A DNA stretch of 64,000 bases, from NCBI GenBank assembly GCA_963969495.1, contig OZ018318.1:95881413-95945412 (forward strand), read 5' to 3'. Within the stretch, counting starts at the first letter, position 1; each line of letters opens with the position of its first letter. The stretch comes from Ceratothoa steindachneri (Eukaryota; Arthropoda; Malacostraca; Isopoda; Cymothoidae). Made by a program: the position numbers and the translations under genes. The notes under the pieces were generated by a model. That model was given only the letters and a program-made list of their open reading frames with translations, made no database searches and had not been told where the DNA came from. This document shows positions 34,708 through 44,400 of this stretch, piece after piece.

Positions 34708-36250
34708 TGTCGTAGAATGACTCCCGACGATACCATATATATCTATTCGTTGAGGGAACTTTCTTAATTATCTTTAGAGTGCGTTTACTGTCTGGCGGCA
34801 GATATTATGTATCTTCGATATGCTTAAGAAGTGGAACTGAGTTCAAGGATAATAATATTGCTATCATTAATAAAATAGAGTTTTATTAATAATAACTATA
34901 AACAATACACAAAAACGGAAAATATTGACATAAACAGAATGGAAAAGGTCGTGGAGACTCGGGCTAATCCAAGGATTTAGGGGATTAAAAAAGGTAAAAC
35001 AAATATAGAGTTAAAGAGATGGGATGGTTCGATAAACAATTTAAAGCACAGGATGGAATTGACAAAAGGGATCAATACTCAAAGGTGAAGTTTGGCTTAC
35101 GTAACTTTGGCACTAGTGGTGCAGTGGAAGGTGGCGCAAAGGAGTTTCGGTCCGCTGGCGAGCTCCAGCCGAAGGGGAGGATAAAAGGATCCTGACGAGG
35201 CGTCTTGGAAAAGAGAACCGTTACTCGACGAACGGCTTGAAGAACAATGGCTGTTCTACTTAGTTCTCTTCTGAACAAAGGGGGGATGAGAACCGTCTCT
35301 TGTCTACGGGCTCAAGAACAATGGCTGTTCTAATGTTGTTCTCCTTTAAACAACAGAGGGGGGGGATGAGAACCGTTTCTTGGCGAAGGGCTCAAAACGA
35401 ACAATGGCTGTTCTAATGCTGTTCTCCCTTGAACAACAGGGCGGGGAAGAGAACCGTTTCTTGGCGAAGGGCCTAAAACGAACAATGGCTGTTCTAATGC
35501 TGTTCTCCTTGAACAACAGGGGGGGATGAGAACCGTTTCTTGGCGAAGGGCTCAAAACGAACAATGGCTGTTCTAATGCTGTTCTCCTTGAACAACAGGG
35601 GGGGGATGAGAACCGTTTCTTGGCGAAGGGCTCAAAACGAACAATGGCTGTTCTAATGCTGTTCTCCTTGAACAACAGGGGGGGGATGAGAACCGTTTCT
35701 TGGCGAAGGGCTCAAAACGAACAATGGCTGTTCTAATGCTGTTCTCCTTGAACAACAGGGGGGGGGGGAAGCCTTGGGGACTTGGCGTCGGAAAGGCTCG
35801 AACCTTTGGCACTCAAGGAATATTGTCCTCCTTCTGGACAAGTGATGGTGAATCTCGAGGTCGAGGTCCCTTGGCGCATAAAGGGAGAGAGGGTCGTGGT
35901 GATGTTTCGCGACGAAAATCTGGATCTCCAATCTGATCTTAGTGGTAAAGTTTTCATATAAATAGCCAGGACATCTCCTTGGCGTGGGGGACAATGGGGT
36001 GAAAGCTTGGAGGTAACGCACAGCAGGGCCGGGGAACAATGCCTTATCTGTTCATAAGCCTAAATCGATCTGGCGAGGTCGGCGTATGGAGGCGAACGGG
36101 GGGACGATAACCTCCTTGTTTATACATTGGCATCCGGTAGCTGAGATAAGACTCCAAGCCTCGAATCGAAGATGCACGTGGGCAGCATCGTGGTTTTAAA
36201 TAATATAGCATAGGAGTTGAAATTAAACGCAGTCAACTCGTTATATCACA
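34708..36250 (-). mobile_element. Solo LTR of gypsy family A
   Basis: Starts tgtcgtagaatgactcccga and ends tatcaca, matching the LTRs at 42159-43459 and 46439-47740. It is flanked by perfect 5-bp target duplications GTGTT at 34703-34707 and 36251-36255. No internal sequence is present, so an original full element was reduced by LTR-LTR recombination. It is longer than its relatives (1543 bp) because its tandem array has more units. Confidence 0.9.
35208..35765. repeat. 80-bp tandem array in the solo LTR
   Basis: Units begin at 35285, 35365, 35446, 35525, 35605 and 35685 with gatgagaaccgt or close variants; a diverged unit precedes them from 35208. Each holds aacaatggctgttctaatgctgttctcc and then aacaacag with a G run. 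The hexamer TGTTCT appears twice 11 bp apart, with an inverted partner (AGAACA or CGAACA) a further 11 bp upstream. Open frames through this array are an artefact of the repeat. Confidence 0.9.
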
Positions 36251-36384
36251 GTGTTAGACGTGGTTTAAGGCTACCACTTGTGGAATGGGAGGGGGGTAGG
36301 CTTACCAATTCAAGCTTAACAGAATCTTCTTCAGCACATGGGACTTCCGTGCTGGAAAAGAAATTCCACGTGGAATTTCCCCCA

Positions 36385-36489
36385 CAATAATACTTATTTG
36401 ATAAAATCTATTTTACATGATCTAAACATCTTTAATTTTTGAGTCGCAGTAATTCAAATTATGTTTGATTTGTTTTGGGTGGTAAGTCA

Positions 36490-36546
<57 letters not shown>

Positions 36547-37182
36547 TATAGTTTTAGTGGTAGGTCATTTCACTTTATATTTTCATGCAAGAGCAATTTT
36601 TGCTTGTTTATTTCAAAGTTTCGATGTGTTAAAATTTATCTGTTGTTATTTTTCCATTTGTCAGTTGTGCTCGAATTGTGGTATCACTGTCTTTTAATTA
36701 TATTTTTTGTATGCTTCTGACGTAGTGTTTAAGTTTATCTCTTTTTTCATGAGAGGTTGTTTCACTTAATTTCAGGGGATTTTTGTGAAATAATAACTAG
36801 GGCATATAAGTTAATTTCTAAACCGACGTTATCTGCCTGATATTTATCAGCCTTACCGCCTCATGTATTTACATATGTACAGGCAGGTAGGTACGTGCAT
36901 ATACGTAGGTGGGTGAATGACACATATAAAGGCCGGCCAGCAAATATATTTAATGGTGTTTCACGTGCACCTCGCCATTGTTGGTCATAAAGCCAGAAGA
37001 AATTAATAAGTTCAAAATGCCATAACTCCGAACACATGTACAAATGTATAATGTGTTTTAATTAGATTCATAATAAGCAAGTGATTCTAATGGACGAACA
37101 GTAAACTAATTTCTTTCACTTGAGTAACTAAAATATGTATTATTTATATATATAAATAAAACACAGTTAATTTAATTTTTAA
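36385..37182. other. AT-rich DNA with a (TA)n tract
   Basis: A TA tract lies at 36492-36541. No gene or family motif elsewhere in the stretch. Confidence 0.5.
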
Positions 37183-37187
37183 TTATA

Positions 37188-37255
<68 letters not shown>
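37183..37255. repeat. (TA)n microsatellite
   Basis: TA tract directly abutting the left terminus of the inverted-repeat element at 37256. Confidence 0.95.
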
Positions 37256-37256
<1 letters not shown>

Positions 37257-37992
37257 TGAATATCCCAAAATTGAGACCGTATTTTGATGAAATTGAAAAG
37301 TTTATAAAAACTTCTTGTTGAATTATGTTTATCATGCTAAAATTGTGCCTGCACCAAATTGTAGTGATCCATGAACTTGGTGTCCCAAAATATTAATTCG
37401 TTTTCACTGTTTTTCATAATCCCTTCTCAATTGATATTAAAAAGAAAAAAAAATAGGTTTATTTTTCCAGCTCAATTATGATAACAAAAATGTCATTTTC
37501 CTAAGTGCTGAACGCAAGAGGCTGTACTGTTGTCTTGAGCATAATAAGTCTTTTGCTGGCCTTTTTCATCGAAGTTCTTGGTTCATTTTCATACAATTAT
37601 CGAATTTGTTCAATTATGGGGGAGCAATCTTTTTGCGTCTTCTTCCTTCTCATCATGTACGGATCTGGCTCTCTTAAATTTGTACACAACTGAACGGATC
37701 GCGTTCTCTGTAGGTCTAGGTTTTCTATAATTTCTTTGGAACTTTTCTCGTATTTCATTAAATTCCGCTTGTCTATTATGAACTATCACAACAAAATCCG
37801 CTCTTCTGTATTCATTATTAAAGGATTCCGAAAAGAATTAAAGAAAATAGTAAAATTTGGGGACAGCCTGTACACGGAACACTACATTTTTGTGCAGAGC
37901 TCAATTTTAACCTGATAAACATAATTCAACGAGAAATTTTCATAATAGTTTTCAATTTCATCAAAATACGCACTCAATTTTGGTTCACCCGG
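37256..37992. mobile_element. 737-bp terminal-inverted-repeat element, Tc1/mariner-like
   Basis: Ends are long imperfect inverted repeats of about 95 bp (37256-37350 and 37898-37992) sharing ccaaaattgag, gcgtattttgatgaaattg with one change, and gttgaattatgtttatca. Both ends are flanked by TA. A shorter inner pair, ggtgtcccaaaa near 37379 and its complement near 37855-37872, also looks like mariner termini. The middle on the minus strand (about 37800-37640) reads RRADFVVIVHNRQAEFNEI and RPTENAIRSVVYKFKRA, a transposase helix-turn-helix start. The catalytic domain is absent, so it would need a helper transposase. Confidence 0.75.
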
Positions 37993-38219
37993 TATATTAC
38001 GGTCAAAAACATCGAGACGCCTGTATTTCTATCATAAAGTTTTACATAATTCTTGCTAGACAAAATCCAATGTTTCCAAAATTAGTGTACCTTAACCGTT
38101 TGATAGTAACTACGTATGAGTAAATGTTGGGCAACTAATTTGTGTTCATTCTGGTTGTAACTTGACTAATACATATGTAAAACCTCTTTAACTCTGTTAG
38201 CTGCTCGTTAAGTTGTGCT

Positions 38220-38600
38220 ACAAAATCGGTCTTTCGATTGAAGGTATTGCACAGACTTTCATTATATGAGAAGACAGGTTTATGGAAGGTTGGTAAAAAA
38301 TCCTGTAGGCAAAGGAAAATATCAGAATGTGAAGACCGCCAGTTCCTAAATTTTGAAGAATGACAATTTCATGATGGCTGTAGCTGATTCTCAAGAGATT
38401 AGTGAGATATTGTGCATCAATATTTTGAGCCAGCCTCTGTTACCTGGCCTGGAGTAAAATATTCTTCAACCTTATCAACCCGTAATCAAGAAACTGGTCA
38501 ATTCGAAGAACATAATGTCTCATCTTTTATTCGCCATTGGGCAGGATTATTTTTTTTGGCGAAGAAGCTGCCATGGTCTGAGATGTGATTTTGTTAGATT
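38220..38600 (+). pseudogene. Possible Tc1-like transposase DNA-binding remnant
   Basis: Frame-shifting plus-strand reading shows a GLWKVGKKSCRQRKISECED stretch and then QFLN, similar to the KPG.GRPRKT...EDR block of Tc1 HTH regions. It is followed by LPGLE and an aromatic stretch near 38545. Weak; no terminal repeats identified. Confidence 0.3.
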
Positions 38601-38769
38601 ACTGCGCCACTTTTGTGGAATACAAAAACAGTGAACTACAGATGTACAAGGACTTACTCTTACTGTATTGTAGCATAATAAGGTCGAAGAGCGACCACGT
38701 ACCCTTCTGTACCACGTGGTCCTGTGATCAATGCATGGAGCTTCAAAAGCACGGCTGAACCTGCGTGGG

Positions 38770-39010
38770 GGTGCAGCCTATGCTGTTATCACAACCCAGC
38801 TAAATTTGTTTAGGAACCGATTTAATCGTCTCCCATAACCGCCTTTCAGCCAACATTCTTGCCTTACGTCATAAGATCGAAATTCGTCGATCATTCTATT
38901 CCACACTAACGTTATCACAATCCCCCCCCCTCCCCCTTGAAGCAGCCACCGCCTTTTCTCCAAAATTGCACGTGTGTGTGGAGGTGGCCGCCAAGCTACC
39001 AAAAGCCACC
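38770..39010. repeat. Dispersed repeat, copy 1
   Basis: Aligns in the same orientation with 62020-62245: gctgttatcac, cccagct-atttg, aacgttatca and a C-rich run followed by gaag-ag-c-cc. By eye about 70% alike with small gaps. The minus frame 39014-38778 is not supported as coding. Confidence 0.55.
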
Positions 39011-39029
39011 TCACCGGGCCTCTATATAA

Positions 39030-40390
39030 TCCTTCGATTCAGTTTAGTAAGGAGCACTAATAGACTTCCTACTTACCATCTCGAATGATTTGAATGTTTT
39101 AAACCAGATACGTTGAGGCAACAGGATTCCGTGAAACACTTCACTTCTTTGCCACTATTTGTCTCTATTTTTTGAAAAATTCCTGTTGAGGTTTAGAAGG
39201 AAACCTTCATAGAAAGGCACCTCATAGCTCGGTCGTCTCATATGGTCGTTATGGGTAGTCGACCGAAAATTGCAGGGGATTTATAGGTTTTGTTTCCATT
39301 GTATAATTTCAGCTCGCATGAAATTACAATCTGGACCTTCATAGCTCTCCTGAATTTGCACAAATTGTCCTCAGTGAAGTCTTTAATCGAAAAATTCGAT
39401 GGCGATACTTAGTAGTCACTATCACCTTTGGTTAAATCTCAGCAGAATGACTACGAAATCAATGGCTGTTGTACAGTTATAAGCTACAGAGTAGAATATT
39501 GCCAGATGATTTCAAAAAGCTTTTGGACTATTATTGTAAAGTTCGTTCTCTAATTTCGCAAGCGTCAATATTTCGTTTATTTAGTTTATATAGTATAATT
39601 TCTTGAATATTAGATTGTATCATATGAAATCTTTATAAGTTATTTTAAATGCATGCCTTTATATACCAAGGAAATTTCATTTACCTATATATTATATTTT
39701 TTTAAATAATTCAATAAGGAAAACTTCCCTTATGGTGCCCGCTATTATACACCCGCATCCCTTTAACATGATAATTACGGAAACTATCAAAAGACCACAG
39801 ATACCTGCAGGAAAATACGCTACGATGATATTAAGACACCCTGCAACACTTGACCACCGTCAGGCATTATCTATTCACATATAAGATAAGAGCAAAATGA
39901 ACACAGCTTTTCCATAAACACACGACACTCATCCCACCACCCCATGTTCCCACCGTTCCAGTCCCAACAAATATAATTCCTTACATCACACAATATTTAA
40001 ACTCACTCTATGACCTGTAATGTTTTTATCGAACATTTTTCTTTCCAACTACACGTTCGTGATGGTTTCCAAAGAGATCCCTCTTCTGTTCTTTCCATTC
40101 ACATTTGATTGGATTCGGTACTAAGCATTTTGTTATTTTACTCATTGATTTAATTTCATCAGTTACCTGAAGTTCCGTTAAATCAAGCATATCTGCACAA
40201 AAAACTGTCCTTTGCATAATATTTGTTTTACCTAAAAATGGTGAAGATTCTTTGTCGAACGAGTATCCAGTATAGATGACCGAGCAGACAAAATCTCTCG
40301 AGCAAATCTTCCTCTTATAATTAGAATATGTGCTCCCTACAATCGTGACTAACAAATTTTCCGTTTTTGGTACCTAGAAAAATGATGAAT
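39030..40390. other. No supported gene
   Basis: A 109-residue minus frame at 40026-40355 contains several Cys and Lys but no motif I recognise and no splice context. The rest is AT-rich. Confidence 0.4.
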
Positions 40391-40394
40391 CCAA

Positions 40395-42158
40395 GTTCAA
40401 CTTGTAGGGGATTCTTTATTAAGGGGCCAACTTGAGGAATTCTGTGGAAGAAAACCAACCAAACGGAACAGGTACTGTTAACTTGGAGGAAGAGTTGAGG
40501 ATCTTGTCAATTTAATGGAAGATTTTAGTAGCAGATATACCCAAGAAACAGCTTTTATAATACATATCGGTACTAATAATGTTTTATCTACAAGGTCCGT
40601 GGAACCTCTAGTAAAGTAGAGTCAACTGATGAGTTGTCTGAAATAAAGGAGTGGGAACGTAGCGTTTACAGGTATCCTTCTGAGCATAGGTGCGGTAAAT
40701 ATTTGCTATGAAAGAACATACTATATTAACAACTCTCTTAAAGCTCAGGGCCAGGAAGAGGAAGTGTATTTCATAGATTTGTAGGATGATTTTTACGAAG
40801 AAATGGAGCTATTCTGGTGAGAGGGCCGTCATCTAAACGTGGTGGACACGGCAAAGTTAAGAAGAATAATTAATAATTCTCTTGTAAATTTTCAGACAAG
40901 ACAGTATCGGAGAGTATAGCACATAGATAAAAGTGGCTCACCACGCTGTAACAATAATAAACACTTTCGAAAAACAAATTAACATGTCTACTACTGCAAC
41001 GCGCGTAGTATTCAAAATACCCTGATGAATTTCTATGGTTAGTGCACTTACGCAGCGTCGATCTTATAACAATAGCGGAATCATAGACGGAGGCCTCTAG
41101 AAATAGAATTATCTTCAAAAAGAAATCCTTGTAGTGTTTTGACCCTCACCATGACAGAGTGACATTGACACGGAATTACATAACATTATTGGAAGTAACA
41201 TTAAAAATAATTGCACATATTTAATTATAAATTTAAATTGTAGAAATATTAACTATTAAACATTAAATGTGGATGGGGAAGAGTAGAGTATATTCGAGTT
41301 TATGGAGGAAGACTACTTAACACAATTAGTAATTAAACCAAACAGAGAGGAAAATATACTAGAAGTAATTCTAACAAACAATGTTAATCTTATCTTGGGT
41401 ATCAGTATAGGTTCTAAGTGTCACAAATAAATATAGTTCGATATTAATATAAATCATAACAAGGAAAATAATAATTTTAAAGTGCCAAATATTAAACATA
41501 CGGACTTTATTGTCTCTAACCGCAAGCTTAGAGAGATCAAGTGGGGATCAAACTTTAGAAAATAATAATCAGTGCTGGTCCTTGTTCACTGATCATTTTA
41601 GAGAATTTGATGAGCAATTCATTCTAAAATAAAACAAACGAAACATCCCAAATAAATTGAAATAGTGGAATTATGATATCAAAGTCAAATTGAAGGATAG
41701 GAACTGTGCATACAAGCCTCACAAGCGTAACCCATCCGAAGAAAGTAATAAAATTGCGTAGCCCACCGAACTGAATGTCAGAAAAAAATAGAAAGCATTA
41801 AAGAAAATATGAAATTAAACTTGCCAAAGAAAGTAGACATAACCCTAAGAGGTTTATAGTTTATGTATCCAATACATAGAAACCCGATAAAAGTAGCAAA
41901 AATACTTAAAAAAAATGACAATAACGAATTAGTTTCGGGTACAGAAAAGGTGGCAATATATTAAATAACCTTTTTGCCTCCGTATTTATAAATAAAACGA
42001 AAATAATATACCATGAATGAACTACGTAATAATCTTTAGCGAACATAACCTTTTAATTGATATAGAATTATTGGAAGCAGAAATAAATTATTATATCAGT
42101 AAGTTAAATTACAGTAAATCTCCACCTCCTGATTCAATCTATTCGGCACATTCAGAAG
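40395..42158 (+). pseudogene. LINE (CR1/L2-type), 5' portion
   Basis: Three parts in order. An esterase-like (SGNH-type) ORF1 region at about 40480-40870 reads EDLVNLMEDFSSRY, FIIHIGTNNVLS, AFTGILLSIGA and FYEEMELF with a final GRHLNVVDTAKL carrying the His. Endonuclease-region debris lies at about 40985-41450 (YYCNARSIQN, EVILTNNVNLI). The RT lead-in at 41780-42158 reads KYEIKLAKESRHNPKRF, NDNNELVSGTEKVA and YISKLNYSKSPPPDSIY. The text breaks at 42158, where the gypsy element starts, and resumes at 47741. Many stops and shifts. Confidence 0.75.
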
Positions 42159-43459
42159 TGTCGTAGAATGACTCCCGACGATATTCCATATATCACTATT
42201 CGTTGAGGGAACTTCCTTAATTCTCTTTAGAGTGCGTTACTGTCTGGCGGCCGATATTATGTATCTTCGAAATGCTTAAGAAGTGGAACTGAGCTCAAGG
42301 ATAATAATATTGCTATCATTAATAAAATAGAGTTTTATTAATAATAACTATCAACAAACACAAGACGGAAAATATTGACATAAACAGAATGGAAAGGGTC
42401 GTGGAGACTCGGGCTAATCCGAGGATTTAAGGGATTAAAAAAGGTAAAACAAATATAGAGTTAAAGAGATGGGATGGTTCGATAAACCATTTAAAGCACA
42501 GAATAGAATTGACAAAAGGGGTCAATACTCAAAGGTGACGTTTGGCTTGTGTAACTTTTACACTAGTGGTGCAGTGGAAGGCGACTTGAAGGAATATTCG
42601 GTCCGCTGGCGAGTTCCAGCCGAAGGGGAAGAATAAGATGATCCTGACGTGGCGTCTTGGGAAGGATAAACGTTTCTCGACGAACGGCTTGAAGAACAAT
42701 GGCTGTTCTACGTTGTTCTCTTCTGAACAAAGGGGGGATGAGAACCGTCTCTTGTCTACGGGCTCAAGAACAATGGCTGTTCTAATGCTGTTCTCCTCTG
42801 AACAACAAGGGGGAAGGGTGAGAACCGTTTCTTGGCGAAGGCCTCAAAAGAACAATGGCTGTTCTAGTGCTGTTCTCCTCTGAAAAACAAGGGGGAAGGG
42901 TGAGAACCGTTTCTTGGCGAAGGCCTCAAAAGAACAATGGCTGTTCTAGTGCTGTTCTCCTCTGAACAACAAGGGGGAAGCCTTGGGGACTGGGCGTCAT
43001 GGAAGGCTCGAACCTTTGGCACTCAAGGAATATTGTCCTCCTTCTGCACAAGTGATGGTTAATCTCGAGGTCGAGGTCCCTTGGCGCACAAAGGGAGAGA
43101 GGGTCGTGGTGATGTTTCGCGACGAAAATCTGGATCTCTAATCTGATCTTAGTGGTAAAGTTTTCATATAAATAGCCAGGACATCTCCTTGGCGTGGATG
43201 ACAATGGGGTGGAAGCTTCGAGGGAACGCACAGCCGAGCCGGAGAACAATGCCTTATCTGCCCATAAGCCTAACTCAATCTGGCGAGGTCGGCGTATGGG
43301 GCGAACGGAGGGACGATAACCTCCCCTTTTAAACATTGACATCCGGTACCTGCTTTAGGCTCCAAGCCTTGAATCGAAGATGCACGTGGGCAGCATCGTG
43401 GTTTTAAATAATATGGGATAGGAGTTGAAATTAACGCAGCTTCAACTCGTTCTATCACA
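42159..43459 (-). repeat. 3' LTR of family A
   Basis: 1301 bp. It contains the 80-bp array with full units at about 42737, 42817 and 42899 after a diverged first unit. A perfect hairpin attaataaaa-tagag-ttttattaat near 42318-42342 places AATAAA on both strands, a likely polyadenylation region. A tataaata on the plus strand near 43166-43174 is mirrored as TATTTATA on the coding strand. Confidence 0.9.
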
Positions 43460-43473
43460 CCTCTCCATTCCAG
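43460..43473 (-). other. Polypurine tract
   Basis: On the coding strand GGAATGGAGAGG directly precedes the 3' LTR start TGTGAT. Purine-rich with one T, it sits exactly where plus-strand DNA synthesis is primed in LTR elements. Confidence 0.65.
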
Positions 43474-43885
43474 GGGAAGTTGTCACTTCGAAAAAAAAAG
43501 AGAGAAGGGACAACAATAGAGCTCCGTTGTAGGGAACTCGTTTTCTTGTACCAACCGTACCTTCCTGCACATAACTAGTATTACCTCAATACATATGATT
43601 ATTTTGATCTTTAGATTACAGGGAAAAATAACCTTTAATACAACTTAATCAAAGAAAAAAAAGGGCATGGAACAATGAAATGATATAAAATTAGTACATA
43701 CGGGACAAAACAATTTATACGTAAATTAATGGGTACAAATATATATATACGTACAAAAAAATTAGACATTGAGCGTAACAAAAGTCAGACATATACAGTA
43801 ATTGATTATATTATAAAAGAATCTTAATTTAAGTCGTACAAGACGGTATATACCTACAGGGAGATGCTAATCCTATGAATACACT
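43474..43885 (-). other. Family A interior 3' part, integrase absent
   Basis: From the end of RNase H to the polypurine tract only AT-rich non-coding sequence is found. No H2C2 motif or D,D-35-E block is visible on either strand, so integrase was lost. Confidence 0.6.
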
Positions 43886-44400
43886 TACTCTACGCTATTC
43901 GGTAACGCATTCCTACTGAGTGCGTCAGCGACCTGGTTATTGGAACCTTTTATCTAATTTATTTTAAACTGATACTCTTGCAAGAGTAAACTCCAGCGCA
44001 TGATGCGGCCGTTTGAGTGTCTCACATTCCTAATATAGGCTAACGGACGGTAGGCGGTTCCTATTTAAAATTCTTTACCTATCAAGTACATCTTGAATTT
44101 GTCTATGACCCAGATAATTGATAGAGCTTTCTTTTCTCTAGTGGCATATCCCTTTTCGCGTGGTAATAATTGATGACTAGCATATGCAACTGGATGACTC
44201 GTTCCGTCATCCACGTATTGAAGGAGTACACCTCCAATGCCTTCGTTGCTCACGTCGGTCTTATCCCTAAAGGATTTTTCCGGGTTGGGCAACTTTAAAA
44301 TGGGGGCAGAAATGAACTTACTCTTGAGCTGATTAAAATGGGAAACAGCGACATCATTCCAACTTAAACGATCGGGAAATTTTTTTTTGGAAGGGGGCAT
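43886..44400 (-). pseudogene. Family A RNase H domain
   Basis: The minus frame 44400-44065 reads LSWNDVAVSHFNQLKSKFI, KTDVSNEGIGGVLLQY (RNase H catalytic Asp in TDVSN), PVAYASHQLLPREKGYATRE and IWVIDKFKMYLIGKEF, then a stop. The downstream reading continues to about 43890 with YRPLAYIRN, NGRIMRWSLLLQEY and NNQVADALSRNALPN, the usual RNase H tail. One shift lies in the T9 run near 44379-44387, where it leaves the preceding frame. RNase H appears almost full length. Confidence 0.85.

Larger units (their letters stand above)
34133..36384 (-). repeat. Gypsy family B 5' LTR, split by a nested solo LTR
   Basis: Starts tgtcgtagtatgac and ends in ccccca at 36384. Sequence runs to 34707, is interrupted by the family A LTR, and resumes at 36256 with sequence that matches the uninterrupted copy at 31094 onward (ttccgtgctgga, attccacg). 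Sequence equivalent to 30350-30690 of the 3' copy is absent near 34307. Confidence 0.75.

Noticed and set aside
35285..35765. Reading the LTR hexamers as glucocorticoid response elements
   Set aside because: The classical element has a 3-bp gap; here it is 5 bp, and the presumed invertebrate host would lack that receptor. Only the palindromic phased pattern is claimed.
35285..35765. CRISPR array
   Set aside because: Direct repeats have no unique spacers, the context is an LTR, and the genome is eukaryotic.
35346..36039. Minus-strand open frames of 79-128 residues with repeated CCSR and FEPFAKKRF-like blocks
   Set aside because: They arise from the 80-bp LTR array; the unit is not a multiple of three and the region is LTR, not gene. 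Similar frames at 42926 and 47206 are the same artefact.
37505..37693. 62-residue hydrophobic plus-strand frame
   Set aside because: Antisense of a transposase helix-turn-helix remnant inside the inverted-repeat element.
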